Assembly (NCBI GenBank): GCA_023420415.1
Contig: JAEZWF010000042.1
Location: 154,982-218,981, forward strand
DNA from: Actinomycetes bacterium
GTDB taxonomy: Bacteria; Actinomycetota; Actinomycetes; Actinomycetales; Dermatophilaceae
DNA length: 64,000 nucleotides
Direction of reading: 5' to 3'
Shown: positions 16,458-25,509 of the stretch, piece after piece
Layout of the letters: every line of letters starts with the position of its first letter
Position numbering within the stretch: position 1 is the first letter of the stretch
Translations under genes and position numbers: made by a program
Notes under the pieces: generated by a model
The model's input: only the letters and a program-made list of their open reading frames with translations
Told to the model about the DNA's origin: nothing
Database searches by the model: none

Positions 16458-17480
16458 TCATGCGCGAACCTTCCTGATCCACTGGTCTATGGCGACGGCC
16501 ACGATGACGAGGATGCCCGTCGCGAGGTAGCGCCACTGCTGGTCGACACCGAGCTGCGACAGCCCGAACGCGAAGGTCTGGACGATCAGCGCGCCGATGA
16601 GGGTGCCGATGAGCCGGCCCCGGCCGCCGAACAGGCTGGTGCCGCCGATGACGACCGCGGTGATGCTGGCCAGGTTGGCGTCGGGTGCCGCGTTGGGGGT
16701 GGCCGCCCCGGCGCGCCCGATCAGGATCCACGCGGCGATGCCGTAGATGAGCCCGGCGACCGTGTAGACGCTGAGGAGGATGCGCTTGCTGGGCACGCCC
16801 GAGAGGCGAGCCGACTCGGCGTCGTCGCCGACGGCATACACATATCGACCCCACGCCGTCTGCGAGAGCACGAAGCCCACGACGAGATAGATCAGCACCA
16901 CCACGACGACGCCCCAGGTGAGCCGGAACCCGCCGATGCTGAACCCGTCACCCAGGGCGTTGAGCAGCCCCGGCAGGTGCTCGGCCTGGATGCTCGAGCC
17001 CCCGGAGTAGAGCAGCGCGATGGCGGTGAAGATGCTGAGCGTGCCGAGGGTGACGATGAACGGCGGCAGGTTGATGCGGGTGACGAGTATGCCGTTGAGC
17101 GCGCCTGCCGCTGTCGCCAGCGCCACGCCGATGACGAGGGCGAGCAGGCCGGGCATGCCACCGTCCTGGGCGAGCGAGGCCATCACCATCATCGACAGGA
17201 CCATGATCGCGCCGACCGAAAGGTCGATGCCGGCCGTGAGGATGACGAGGGTCTGACCGACGGCCAGTGCCGCGACGACGGCGGTCTGCTGGAGCAGGAT
17301 GCCCATCGAGTTGGCGGTCAGGAAGGTCGGCGTCGCGATGAAGAACGCGACGAATGCCGCGAACAGCAGGAACAACGGGCTCAGCCAGGGGCGCCCGTGC
17401 AGCTGGTGCTGGACCCGTTGCACGGGCGAGTGCCGCCGCCGAGCGAACTCGGCGGCGGCCGAACCGGTGGTGGAGGACAT
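16458..17480 (-). CDS. Sugar ABC transporter permease (RbsC/FrcC family)
   Basis: A 340-residue membrane protein with about 9-10 helices. Family blocks include VVAALAVGQTLVILTAGIDLSVGAIM and the conserved GGTSLFGGRGRLIGTLIGALI near the C-terminus. It dimerises to form the channel for a pentose or hexose. Start: ATG 17480 (MSSTTGSAAAEF), 4 nt after the binding-protein stop; longer frames upstream overlap that gene and are not needed. Confidence 0.94.
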   Translation of the reverse strand: MSSTTGSAAAEFARRRHSPVQRVQHQLHGRPWLSPLFLLFAAFVAFFIATPTFLTANSMGILLQQTAVVAALAVGQTLVILTAGIDLSVGAIMVLSMMVMASLAQDGGMPGLLALVIGVALATAAGALNGILVTRINLPPFIVTLGTLSIFTAIALLYSGGSSIQAEHLPGLLNALGDGFSIGGFRLTWGVVVVVLIYLVVGFVLSQTAWGRYVYAVGDDAESARLSGVPSKRILLSVYTVAGLIYGIAAWILIGRAGAATPNAAPDANLASITAVVIGGTSLFGGRGRLIGTLIGALIVQTFAFGLSQLGVDQQWRYLATGILVIVAVAIDQWIRKVRA

Positions 17481-17484
17481 CGGT

Positions 17485-18579
17485 TCAGTTGCCCCAGCAG
17501 ATCTTCGAGCCCTCGTCCGAGGTGATGCTCTTGATCCCGTCGGCGGGCTTGTCGGTGACGAGCGCGACCCCGGTGTTCTTGAAGTCGAGACCCGGGTCGG
17601 GCTTGGGCTTCTCGCCACCGCGGGCGATGGAGGCGATCGCGGCCATGCCCTCGGTCGCCATCTTCAACGGGTACTGCTGGGCGGTGGCACCGATGACACC
17701 GTCCTTGACCGACTTCACACCCGCGCACCCACCGTCGATGGAGACGATGAGCGCCTTCTTCCCGGCCGCCTCGAGGGCCGCGTTTGCGCCCACCGCGGTG
17801 GGCTCGTTGAGCGTGTAGACCACGTTGATGTTCGGGTTCTTGGCGAGGCACTTCTCCATGGCCGTGCGCCCGCCGTCCTCGGCGCCGCCGGCGGCCTCGT
17901 TGCAGACGATCGTGTAGTCGCCGCCCTTGCCACCGGTGTACTTGCCGGTCTTGGCCTCGTCGCCGTTCTTCTTCGGGTCGGCGACGTCGATGCCCATGCC
18001 CTCGAGGAAGCCCTGGTCGCGGTTGTAGTCGACCGAGACGATCTTGTCGGCGAACAGGTCGAGCAGGGCGATGGTCGCGGGCTTGCCCGCCAGCTGGTCT
18101 GCCGACCACTGGCCGATGAGCTTGCCGGCCTCGCGGTTGTCGGTGGCGAAGGTGATGTCGACGGTGTCAGCCGGGTCGGGTGGGGTGTCGAGGGCGATGA
18201 CGTAGAGGCCGGCGTCGCGGGCCTTCTTGATGGCGGCGTTGACGCCCGTGCTCATGGGTGTGATGAGGATGCCCTTGTCCCCGCGGGCGATGGCGTCCTC
18301 GATGGCGGTGATCTGCCCCTGGTCGTCACCCTCCTGCTTGCCCGAGGCGACGGTGAGCTTGACCTTGTTCTTCGCGGCGTCGGCCTTGGCGCCCTTCTGC
18401 ATCGCGACGAAGAACGGGTTGGTCGAGTCCTTGGTGATGAGCGCGACGCCGACGGTGTCGCCGCCTCCCCCGGCCGAGTCGGACGAGCTCCCCCGGTTGC
18501 AGGCGGTGAGGCCGATGGCCGTGGCGGTGATTGCCCCCACCGCGACGACCCGGCGGGCCATGGAGTTGGAACGAGGCAT
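17485..18579 (-). CDS. Sugar-binding lipoprotein of the ABC transporter (RbsB/FrcB-like)
   Basis: A 364-residue periplasmic-binding-protein type I. A signal peptide and lipobox are visible (VVAVGAITATAIGLTACN, Cys lipid anchor). It then begins VGVALITKDSTNPFFVAMQKG, the typical opening of ribose/fructose/galactose binding proteins, and contains ALDTPPDP and DYNRDQGFLEG blocks. I start at ATG 18579 with GGGAG upstream; an earlier start (18630) would overlap the LacI operator. First gene of the operon; the exact sugar is not evident, fructose-like by the single-cassette ATPase partner. Confidence 0.92.
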   Translation of the reverse strand: MPRSNSMARRVVAVGAITATAIGLTACNRGSSSDSAGGGGDTVGVALITKDSTNPFFVAMQKGAKADAAKNKVKLTVASGKQEGDDQGQITAIEDAIARGDKGILITPMSTGVNAAIKKARDAGLYVIALDTPPDPADTVDITFATDNREAGKLIGQWSADQLAGKPATIALLDLFADKIVSVDYNRDQGFLEGMGIDVADPKKNGDEAKTGKYTGGKGGDYTIVCNEAAGGAEDGGRTAMEKCLAKNPNINVVYTLNEPTAVGANAALEAAGKKALIVSIDGGCAGVKSVKDGVIGATAQQYPLKMATEGMAAIASIARGGEKPKPDPGLDFKNTGVALVTDKPADGIKSITSDEGSKICWGN

Positions 18580-18615
18580 GCTGACGGTCTCCCTTGCTGG
18601 CGGCGTCGCGCCTGT

Positions 18616-18629
18616 TGACAACGTTGTCA
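18616..18629. promoter_or_regulatory. LacI-type operator O1
   Basis: TGACAACGTTGTCA is a perfect 14-bp palindrome with the central CG typical of LacI/GalR operators. It sits exactly where transcription of the transporter operon should begin (7 nt after the -10), so binding would block initiation. Confidence 0.8.
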
Positions 18630-18635
18630 CAGGGT

Positions 18636-18665
18636 TGTTTAGTCTGGTTTCACCGTCTATGTCAA
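18636..18665 (-). promoter_or_regulatory. Promoter of the sugar transporter operon
   Basis: On the minus strand a -35 TTGACA (18665-18660) and a -10 TAAACA (18641-18636) are separated by 18 nt. Operator O1 lies just downstream and operator O2 about 30 bp upstream. Confidence 0.6.
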
Positions 18666-18694
18666 TGCTGTTGGCCAGATCATGGAAGGGTCTT

Positions 18695-18708
18695 TGACAA
18701 CGATGTCA
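18695..18708. promoter_or_regulatory. LacI-type operator O2
   Basis: TGACAACGATGTCA differs from operator O1 by one base. It overlaps the start codon of the regulator gene (ATG 18703), pointing to autoregulation. O1 and O2 are 79 bp apart, compatible with looping across the divergent promoter region. Confidence 0.75.
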
Positions 18709-19740
18709 AGAACCGCGACCCGCCTGCTCGCCCGCCCCCGCGCGACGATGCGCGAGGTCGCAGCGCTGGCGCAGGTGAGCGTCAAGACCGTGTCTCGCGT
18801 CGTCAACCGGGAGCCGGGCGTCTCGACCGAGGTGGTGGAGCGCGTCGAGCGGGCCGTGCACCAGCTGGGCTACCGCCCCAACCTCGCTGCCAGCTCGCTG
18901 CGCCGATCCGACGGCCGCACAGCCATGGTCGGCGCCCTGCTCCAGGACGTCAGCAACAGCTTCTCCTCCAGCCTGCTGCGCAGCCTCGAGGACGAGGCGC
19001 ACGCCCGCGGCATCGCCATCCTCGCCTCGAGCCTCGACGAGGAGCCGGAGCGCGAGCGCGAGCTCGTCTCCGGCCTCGTGCGGCGCCGGGTCGACGGGCT
19101 GCTGCTCATGCCCGCCACGCCGCGGCAGGACTACCTCGCCGACGAGCTGCGCAGCGGCCTGCCGATCGTCTTTGTCGACCGTCGACCCAACGGGATCGAC
19201 GCGGACTCCGTCACCGTGGACAACGCGCTGGGCGCCCGGCTCGCCGTGGAGCACCTGCTCGCGCACGGCCATCAGCGCATCGCCCTGGTGGGCGACCTCC
19301 CGGACATCCAGACCGCTGCCGCGCGACATGCGGGATACGAAGCCGCGCTACGCGCCGCGGGACTGCCCGTCGACCCGACCCTGGTGCGCCTCGGGGCTCG
19401 CGACGGCGACGACTCCACCACCCTCGTCGTTGACCTCCTGCGTCAACCCAACCCGCCGACGGCCATCTTCGCTGCGCGAAACTCGTTGGCGATCGGGGCG
19501 ATTCGTGCCCTTCACCAGGAGTCGGCAGCGCACCGCACGGCCCTGGTGGGCTTTGACGACTTCCCCCTCGCCGACATCGTCGACCCGCCACTCACCGTCA
19601 TCAGGCAGAACGTGCGCGCCATCGGCGCGGCCGTCACCGACCGGCTCTTCGCCCGCATCGACGGCGACGACTCCGCGCCGAGGCACACGGTCGTGGCGCC
19701 GGAGCTCGTCATCCGGGGATCGGGTGAGGTGAGGCCCTGA
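18703..19740 (+). CDS. LacI-family repressor of the sugar transporter
   Basis: A 345-residue LacI/GalR repressor. The HTH is REVAALAQVSVKTVSRVVNREPGVS (residues about 17-41), followed by the hinge YRPNLAASSLRR, which inserts in the minor groove at CG-centred operators. A type I sugar-binding core follows. It is divergent from the ABC operon with two matching operators between and over its start. I chose ATG 18703; an in-frame ATG at 18682 has no ribosome site, but GAAGGG at 18685-18690 serves 18703. Confidence 0.92.
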   Translation: MSRTATRLLARPRATMREVAALAQVSVKTVSRVVNREPGVSTEVVERVERAVHQLGYRPNLAASSLRRSDGRTAMVGALLQDVSNSFSSSLLRSLEDEAHARGIAILASSLDEEPERERELVSGLVRRRVDGLLLMPATPRQDYLADELRSGLPIVFVDRRPNGIDADSVTVDNALGARLAVEHLLAHGHQRIALVGDLPDIQTAAARHAGYEAALRAAGLPVDPTLVRLGARDGDDSTTLVVDLLRQPNPPTAIFAARNSLAIGAIRALHQESAAHRTALVGFDDFPLADIVDPPLTVIRQNVRAIGAAVTDRLFARIDGDDSAPRHTVVAPELVIRGSGEVRP

Positions 19741-19770
19741 GCGACCCGCGCCCCGCGGCATACTCGGCCC

Positions 19771-20385
19771 ATGACCCGGCGCACGCTGGAAGACCACTGG
19801 GACCGGCACGCCCCGAGCTATGACCGGCAGACCGCGAGCATCGAGCGGAGGTTCTTCGCCGCACACCGCCGCTGGCTCGGCGAACGCGCCCACGGGAAGG
19901 TGCTCGAGGTCGCGGTCGGCACGGGAGCCAACCTCCCCTACTACTCGCCCGAGGTCGACGTGACCGGAATCGACCTCAGCGAAGGGATGCTCGGACGGGC
20001 GCGGGTACGCGCCCGGGCGGAGGGGCTGAACGTCGACCTGCGGCAGGGTGACGCCACGCGTCTTCCGTTCGGGGACAACGAGTTCGATGCGGTGGTGTGC
20101 ACGTTCTCGCTGTGCTCGATCCCCGACGTCCCCGCGGCCGTGGCCGAGATGCGCCGCGTGGTGCGGCCCGGCGGGGACGTGCTGGTCGTCGACCACATCG
20201 GGTCGACGTTCTGGCCTCTTCGGGCCCTGCAACACGTGGCCGAGTGGGTGACGGTGCCCCTCCAGGGTGAGCACTTCACCCGCCGCCCGCGACGCGAGGT
20301 CGAAGCCATGAGGGGCCTGGAGGTCGTCGAGGCCGAGCGGTTCACCCTCGGCGCCATCGAGCGGGTGCACGCCCGCACCCACTGA
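19771..20385 (+). CDS. SAM-dependent methyltransferase (class I, UbiE/PmtA-like)
   Basis: A 204-residue class I methyltransferase. Motif I is VLEVAVGTGANLPYY, motif II GIDLSEGMLGRAR, and post I QGDATRLPFGDNEFDAVVCTFSLCSIPD. The C-terminal part (VDHIGSTFWPLRALQHVAEWVTVPLQGEHFTRRP) resembles phospholipid or quinone methyltransferases, but the substrate is not certain. No ribosome site; CATACT ends 6 nt before ATG, a likely -10 box for a leaderless transcript. Confidence 0.88.
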   Translation: MTRRTLEDHWDRHAPSYDRQTASIERRFFAAHRRWLGERAHGKVLEVAVGTGANLPYYSPEVDVTGIDLSEGMLGRARVRARAEGLNVDLRQGDATRLPFGDNEFDAVVCTFSLCSIPDVPAAVAEMRRVVRPGGDVLVVDHIGSTFWPLRALQHVAEWVTVPLQGEHFTRRPRREVEAMRGLEVVEAERFTLGAIERVHARTH

Positions 20386-20409
20386 ACCGCGCACGGCATA
20401 CTCACGCCC

Positions 20410-21924
20410 ATGGCGAGCAGCGGCGGCACCCAGCCGAGCGGGGTGGTCTTCCCCGAGGTGGACGGCAGACGGAGCACGTCCGCACTGGGTCGAGCGGTCG
20501 TCGGTGACGCACTTCGTGACGTCGACCCGGTGGGTGCGCAGGCGGCCGAGCGCGAGACCAACTGGCGGCAGGGATACCTCGCGCACTTCCGCCGGATGGT
20601 CGAGGCCGGGCTGCTCGACGACGGCGAGGCGGCCGCCACGATCGCCCGGAGCGGCCTGGCGTCCCTCCACGAACGGATGCGCGCAACGGGTGCGGCCGGC
20701 GAGGAGGTGCCTCTGGGCGACGTGTTCGCGACTGGCCCGGCCGACGCGCCACTGGAGACGGCGACGGTGCGCGGCGACGGCGAGCGCGCCACGGAGCTGA
20801 GCATTCCGTTGCGCGGCAAGCGGTTGCGCGGCGACGACCTGCACCGCCAGCTCGACCGCTGGACGACCGCCGGGGTGATGGAACCCTCCGCCGCCGAGGC
20901 CGTCCGGACCGTGATGGCCAACCCTGACTGGCTCGACCTCAGCGACCAGCGGCTCGTCGTCCTCGGCGCCGGCGCCGAGATGGGCCCCCTGCGCGCCGTC
21001 CTCTCGTGGGGTGGGCAGGTGGTCGGTGTCGACCTGCCGCGCCCCGAGATCTGGAAACGGGTCCTCGACGTGACGCGGTCGTCAGCGGGCACCCTGCAGG
21101 TGCCCGTGCGGGCGAGAGGTGGCGCGGGAACTGGCGAGCGAGGAACCGTCGAGGGCGACATCGCCGGGCGCGCCGGTGCCGACCTGCTCCACGGGCTGCC
21201 GGCCATCGCCGACTGGCTGGGCGGGCTCGAGGGCCGCCTGGTCCTCGGCAACTACGTGTATGCCGACGGGGCGACGAACGTGCGCGTCGCCACCGCGGTC
21301 GACGCGCTGAGCGTGGAACTGCTGCGGCGGCGTCCGGACGAGGTCGCACTGGCCTTCCTCGCGACGCCGACCGACGTCTTCGCCGTGCCGGCGGACGCGG
21401 TGGAGCAGTCGGTGGCCAACTACCGGTCGCCGACCACCCCGATGCGGCTGGTCCGCCCCGCCCTGCGCGGACTGAGCGGCGGCCGACTGCTCCAGCGCAA
21501 CTACGCTCCCCTCTCGCGTCCGGGAGTCAACGACAGCCTCGTGCCACAGCAGGGCCCCAACTACGCCCTGGCCAAGCGCCTCCAGCGGTGGCGTGCCACG
21601 ACCGCCGCACGCGACGGCATACCCGTCTCACTCAACGTCGCCCCGCCGACGCGCACCCGCTCGGTCATCAAGAACCGCGCCCTGGCGAGCGCGTATGCCG
21701 GGGCGCACCGGTTCGGCATCGAGGTCTTCGAGCCGGCCACGAGCAACACCCTCATGGCGGCGCTGCTCGTGCACGACCTGCGCACCGGTACCCGCCCCGA
21801 GCGGGCACCGTGGCGCGCAGAGGCCGACCAGGCCGTCCACGGCGGCCTCTGGCGCACGGCATACGACCCGCGCAGCGCGCTGGGACTCGCCGTCGTCCTG
21901 GGTCTCGGCGGCGCCCGCGCCTGA
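20410..21924 (+). CDS. Unrecognised 504-residue protein with a Rossmann-like segment
   Basis: I do not recognise the family. Residues about 180-215 (LVVLGAGAEMGPLRAVLSWGGQVVGVDLPRPEIW) form a beta-alpha-beta with GxGxxxG-like glycines and a following Asp, as in NAD or SAM binding folds. The rest is helical with many Arg, including VNDSLVPQQGPNYALAKRLQRW, and no catalytic signature that I know. It lies 24 bp after the methyltransferase, and CATACT lies 7 nt before its ATG, so it may have its own leaderless start. No signal peptide; probably cytoplasmic. Confidence 0.65.
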   Translation: MASSGGTQPSGVVFPEVDGRRSTSALGRAVVGDALRDVDPVGAQAAERETNWRQGYLAHFRRMVEAGLLDDGEAAATIARSGLASLHERMRATGAAGEEVPLGDVFATGPADAPLETATVRGDGERATELSIPLRGKRLRGDDLHRQLDRWTTAGVMEPSAAEAVRTVMANPDWLDLSDQRLVVLGAGAEMGPLRAVLSWGGQVVGVDLPRPEIWKRVLDVTRSSAGTLQVPVRARGGAGTGERGTVEGDIAGRAGADLLHGLPAIADWLGGLEGRLVLGNYVYADGATNVRVATAVDALSVELLRRRPDEVALAFLATPTDVFAVPADAVEQSVANYRSPTTPMRLVRPALRGLSGGRLLQRNYAPLSRPGVNDSLVPQQGPNYALAKRLQRWRATTAARDGIPVSLNVAPPTRTRSVIKNRALASAYAGAHRFGIEVFEPATSNTLMAALLVHDLRTGTRPERAPWRAEADQAVHGGLWRTAYDPRSALGLAVVLGLGGARA

Positions 21925-21997
21925 CCTCGCGCACCGGGCCCGGTGGGCCGCCCTCGAGCCGACGGCATACCCACCCTTGACCAATTCCGGACCCGGA

Positions 21998-22013
21998 CGT
22001 GACCTGCGTCACG
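21998..22013. promoter_or_regulatory. CRP/GlxR-like site upstream of the first M36 protease
   Basis: CGTGACCTGCGTCACG is a 6-bp inverted repeat around CTGC and fits GTGA-N6-TCAC. It lies about 85 bp before the protease start, near a possible -35 (TTGACC at 21977-21982). Confidence 0.4.
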
Positions 22014-22098
22014 CCTCTTTTGGGTTGGCTGGAAACCATCGTGGCCGCCGAGTCCGGCGCAACCGCTTCGCCGCGGGGGCCACGGACAAGGAGGAGAC

Positions 22099-25086
22099 AT
22101 GCCCAGCAGGAGGAGCAGGCGCGTCGCCGGGGTCGGGATCATCGCCGCCGCGGCCGTCGCCATCACGACGGTGGGGCAGACCGCCACCGCCGCGCAGGAG
22201 GGAAAGGACGCCACCCAGAAGGGCTCACCGTTCGCCGGTGACCCGTCGGGGCAGCTGCCGGACATCGACAACCGGCCGGCCGCAGCGTCGCCGTCGTCGA
22301 CGCAGCGGGCCGCCGCGAGCAAGGCCGCGAACGCCCGCGGCAGCGGCGGCGAGGTGACGTGGAACCGGTTCGGGTCGGTCGAGAGCATCTCGGCCAGCGG
22401 CACGACGCCGCTCGCCACCGGCCTGGCCAAGAATCCCGAGCAGGCCGCCCGCGACTTCATCACCGGTCGGGCCCCGATGTTCGGCCTGACCGCAGCCGAC
22501 GTCGATGCGATGGAGCTCGTGACGACGAACAAGATCGGCAAGGCCGACGTCGTCATGCTGCGCCAGACCTTCGGCGGCGTGTCGGCGGGCATCGACGGAC
22601 TCGTCGTCGTGGCGGTCGAGAACGGTGCAGCCCGCTACGTGAACTCCACGCTCGCGCCGACCGGCGGGGCGAGCACCACGCGGATGGCCGCTGCGACGCT
22701 GAGTGCCGAGGAGGCCCTCCAGAAGGCCGCGAGCAACGTCGGCGCCAAGGCGACGGAGGTCAAGCGCAAGGGCGAGTCGAACCGGTCGAGGTCCGGCACG
22801 AGCTGGACGACGCTCACCGCCAAGGGCCTCACCGGTGAGCAGTATGCCGCCCAGGTCGCCATCCCCGTGCCGGGCCAGGCGCCGCGCCCGGCCTACCAGG
22901 TCGTCACCCAGGAGGGCGACGACAGCGGCTACTCCGTCTACGTCGACGCCCGCAGCGGAGAGGTGATCGCCCGCGAGTCGCTCGTCGACTTCGACAGCGA
23001 CAACCCGCGCTGGAAGGTCTTCACCGGCACCCCGGCCACGGACGGCAGCTCGGCGGACACCCGGGTCGAGTGGTGCTGGACCGCCGCCGCGGGCTGCGCC
23101 GAGACGATGCAGAGCCCGGCGTCACCGAAGGCGTGGGACGTCGACCCCGCCCTCGACGTGCCGACCCTGACGACCAGCGGCAACAACGCCTACAGCGGCG
23201 AGCTCTGGCGCGGCTTCGGCACCCCGGTGCCCGCCACGCCGAAGACCGACCGCAACTACGTCTACCCGTGGACCAACCAGTGGTTCGAGCAGAAGTGCAA
23301 CCCGTCGGTCTACAACAGCCCTGAGCGCAACGACATCGACGCGGCCACGGCCAACCTGTTCGGCATGCACAACCGGATGCACGACTGGTCCTACCGGCTG
23401 GGATTCACCGAGACCGCCTGGAACTTCCAGAAGGACAACTACGGCAAGGGCGGCCTCGGCAACGACGCGGTCCTCGGCTACGCACAGTCAGGTGCCCAGT
23501 CGGGTTCGCGCGACAACGCCAACTTCGGCACCCGCGCCGACGGCCTTCCGGGCTACAGCAACATGTACCTGTGGCAGCCGATCGCCGGCTCCTTCTACGC
23601 GCCGTGCGTCGACGGTGACTACGACATGTCGGTGATCGGGCACGAGTACGGCCACGGCATCAGCAACCGCATGGCTGGTGGCCCGAACAACAACCTGTCC
23701 GGTCTGCAGGCCGGTGCGATGGGCGAGAGCTGGTCGGACCTCATGGCCAACGAGTACCTCCAGGAGTGGGGCTACGAGCCGGCCGGCCGCAGCAACATCC
23801 CCATGGGCGCCTACGTGACGGGCAACCCAGAGCGCGGGATCCGCAACTACAACGCCAGCAACAGCCCGCTCAACTACAGCAACGTCGGCTACGACCTGAC
23901 GGGGCCGCAGGTGCACGCGGACGGTGAGATCTGGACGGCGACGCAGACCGACCTGCGCGCGGCATTCATGGACCGCTACGGCGCAGGTGACGCGGCCACC
24001 CAGCGCAGCTGCGCCGAGGGCAAGACGGCCGTCACGGCCTGCCCCGGCAACCGGCGCTGGATGCAGCTGGTGTTCGACGCGTGGCTGCTGATGCCCAGTG
24101 GTTCGGTGTCGATGCTGGACGCCCGCAACGCCATGCTGGCGGCCGACCTGCTGCGCTTCGGTGGTGCGAACCAGGACATCATGTGGAACGCCTTCGCCGA
24201 CCGCGGCATGGGCCGGAACGCATCGTCCGTCAACGCCAACGACGACAACCCGGTGCCGAGCTTCGAGTCCGCCTACCAGGGCAACTCGAACCTGCGGTTC
24301 ACGCCCGTCGACGAGGACGGCCGGGTCATCCCAGGCGCCAAGCTGTACGTCGGAGAGTACGTGGCTCGTTCGACCGCGATCGCAGACACCGACGCCGCCA
24401 GCGCGACGGGCGACCGGTTCGTCGTCTCGGCCGGGGAGAAGACCTACACGGCCACCGCCCCGGGTTATGCGCAGACGCGGATCACGTTCAGTGGCAGGGC
24501 TGGTCAGACGCGTGACATGCCGGTGAAGATGGTGACCAACCTCGCCAGCTCGCAGGCCGGCGGCACCGTCACCGGAGCAGGCACCGATGTCCCCGACCTC
24601 ATCGACGGGGACGAGGGCACCACCACCCGCACGGTCGCGCAGCCGACCGCGGAGCAGAAGAAGTTCACCATCGACCTCGCCGGTGGCCGTCAGGTCATCC
24701 GCAAGGTGCAGGTGAGCGGCCTGCCGGAGCCGGGCGTCAACCGGTTCCAGAACATCCGCCAGTTCAAGATCTCCACCTGTGACGCGAAGGGCCGGGTCCT
24801 GTGCAACCAGGACGCCGACTTCCGGGTCGCGTTCACCTCGGCGCCCGACGCCTTCCCCGGCGAGGCTCCTCGACCGGTGGCGCCGGAGCTGAAGATGCGC
24901 ACGTTCGAGATCCCGCAGACGGCGGCGACGCACGTGCGGTTCGAGATCGTGACGAACCAGTGCCAGGGCGGGCCGGCCTTTGCCGGCGAGCAGGACAACG
25001 ACCCCGGCAACGCGACCGACTGCGCCACCGCCTACAGCGGTGCGAACACGGTCGCGGTGAGTGAGGTGCAGGTGATGCGCCGCTGA
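22099..25086 (+). CDS. Secreted M36 (fungalysin-type) zinc metalloprotease, copy 1
   Basis: A 995-residue secreted protease. An N-terminal signal (VAGVGIIAAAAVAITTVGQTATA) is followed by an FTP/PepSY-type propeptide (about 60-290). The catalytic M36 domain contains the zinc motif HEYGH at residues 515-519 and the downstream glutamate in GESWSD. A C-terminal extension of about 300 residues has beta-sandwich segments (FTPVDEDGRVIPGAKLYVGEY, then a discoidin-like DLAGGRQVIRKVQVSG). Ribosome site AAGGAGGAG directly before the ATG. A close paralogue lies at 37581-40577 on the other strand. Likely extracellular protein degradation for nutrients, possibly under CRP control. Confidence 0.94.
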   Translation: MPSRRSRRVAGVGIIAAAAVAITTVGQTATAAQEGKDATQKGSPFAGDPSGQLPDIDNRPAAASPSSTQRAAASKAANARGSGGEVTWNRFGSVESISASGTTPLATGLAKNPEQAARDFITGRAPMFGLTAADVDAMELVTTNKIGKADVVMLRQTFGGVSAGIDGLVVVAVENGAARYVNSTLAPTGGASTTRMAAATLSAEEALQKAASNVGAKATEVKRKGESNRSRSGTSWTTLTAKGLTGEQYAAQVAIPVPGQAPRPAYQVVTQEGDDSGYSVYVDARSGEVIARESLVDFDSDNPRWKVFTGTPATDGSSADTRVEWCWTAAAGCAETMQSPASPKAWDVDPALDVPTLTTSGNNAYSGELWRGFGTPVPATPKTDRNYVYPWTNQWFEQKCNPSVYNSPERNDIDAATANLFGMHNRMHDWSYRLGFTETAWNFQKDNYGKGGLGNDAVLGYAQSGAQSGSRDNANFGTRADGLPGYSNMYLWQPIAGSFYAPCVDGDYDMSVIGHEYGHGISNRMAGGPNNNLSGLQAGAMGESWSDLMANEYLQEWGYEPAGRSNIPMGAYVTGNPERGIRNYNASNSPLNYSNVGYDLTGPQVHADGEIWTATQTDLRAAFMDRYGAGDAATQRSCAEGKTAVTACPGNRRWMQLVFDAWLLMPSGSVSMLDARNAMLAADLLRFGGANQDIMWNAFADRGMGRNASSVNANDDNPVPSFESAYQGNSNLRFTPVDEDGRVIPGAKLYVGEYVARSTAIADTDAASATGDRFVVSAGEKTYTATAPGYAQTRITFSGRAGQTRDMPVKMVTNLASSQAGGTVTGAGTDVPDLIDGDEGTTTRTVAQPTAEQKKFTIDLAGGRQVIRKVQVSGLPEPGVNRFQNIRQFKISTCDAKGRVLCNQDADFRVAFTSAPDAFPGEAPRPVAPELKMRTFEIPQTAATHVRFEIVTNQCQGGPAFAGEQDNDPGNATDCATAYSGANTVAVSEVQVMRR

Positions 25087-25106
25087 CCCTCTCCGCACGA
25101 TGAAGG

Positions 25107-25147
25107 ACAGGTATGCCGCGTGGTCGCCGACCACGCGGCATACCTGT
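25107..25147. repeat. Hairpin element family B, copy 2; probable protease terminator
   Basis: A perfect 19-bp stem (25107-25125 with 25129-25147) and a 3-nt loop, made of two inverted GTATGCCGCGTGGTC words. It follows the M36 stop by 20 bp and is preceded by GAAGGACAG, as in copy 1 at 8001-8052. Confidence 0.85.
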
Positions 25148-25448
25148 GCGTGGGCTCACCTTCGTGCGGTCACCTCGCGCGGCCCTGGGGGCGCACGCCC
25201 CCGCAGGTCGGGAGGACACCAAAGTCCTTGGTGTCGTTGATGGCTCGGACTCCCCGTCTGTGGACGACGGCGCGTACGGCCGCGATCGCCGACTTGCGGC
25301 CGGACCACGTGGGCGGGGTGAGCGCAGGCGCGCTGCGCGGGGCTGGTTGGGGCGCGGGTGTCGTCGTCATGGCTCGACGGTGGGCTCTGATCCTGTGCCC
25401 CGGCTGTCGACGAGGTGTCGAACGTCTGGGTCTGCGGCACAGTGGGTT
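25148..25448. other. Gene-free stretch before the two-component system
   Basis: No convincing gene on either strand; a 94-codon minus-strand frame here (25156-25440) is Pro/Arg/Ser-rich shadow-like composition without a ribosome site. A small inverted repeat GACACCA...TGGTGTC lies at about 25214-25235. Confidence 0.5.
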
Positions 25449-25465
25449 CACAGGAACCGCACAGG
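25449..25465 (+). promoter_or_regulatory. Candidate response-regulator site (CACAGG direct repeat)
   Basis: CACAGG-AACCG-CACAGG is a direct repeat with an 11-bp period, the spacing used by OmpR/PhoB regulators. It lies 45 bp before the response regulator gene. The same CACAGS-N5-CACAGS layout occurs at 27728-27744 before the glycosyltransferase gene. Confidence 0.5.
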
Positions 25466-25509
25466 TCCCCCTCCCGGCGCTCACATGAAAGAGGGGCACG
25501 CTCACAGCC

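Noticed and set aside
25156..25440. Possible 94-aa minus-strand protein
   Set aside because: Low-complexity Pro/Arg/Ser composition, no ribosome site, and no motif.
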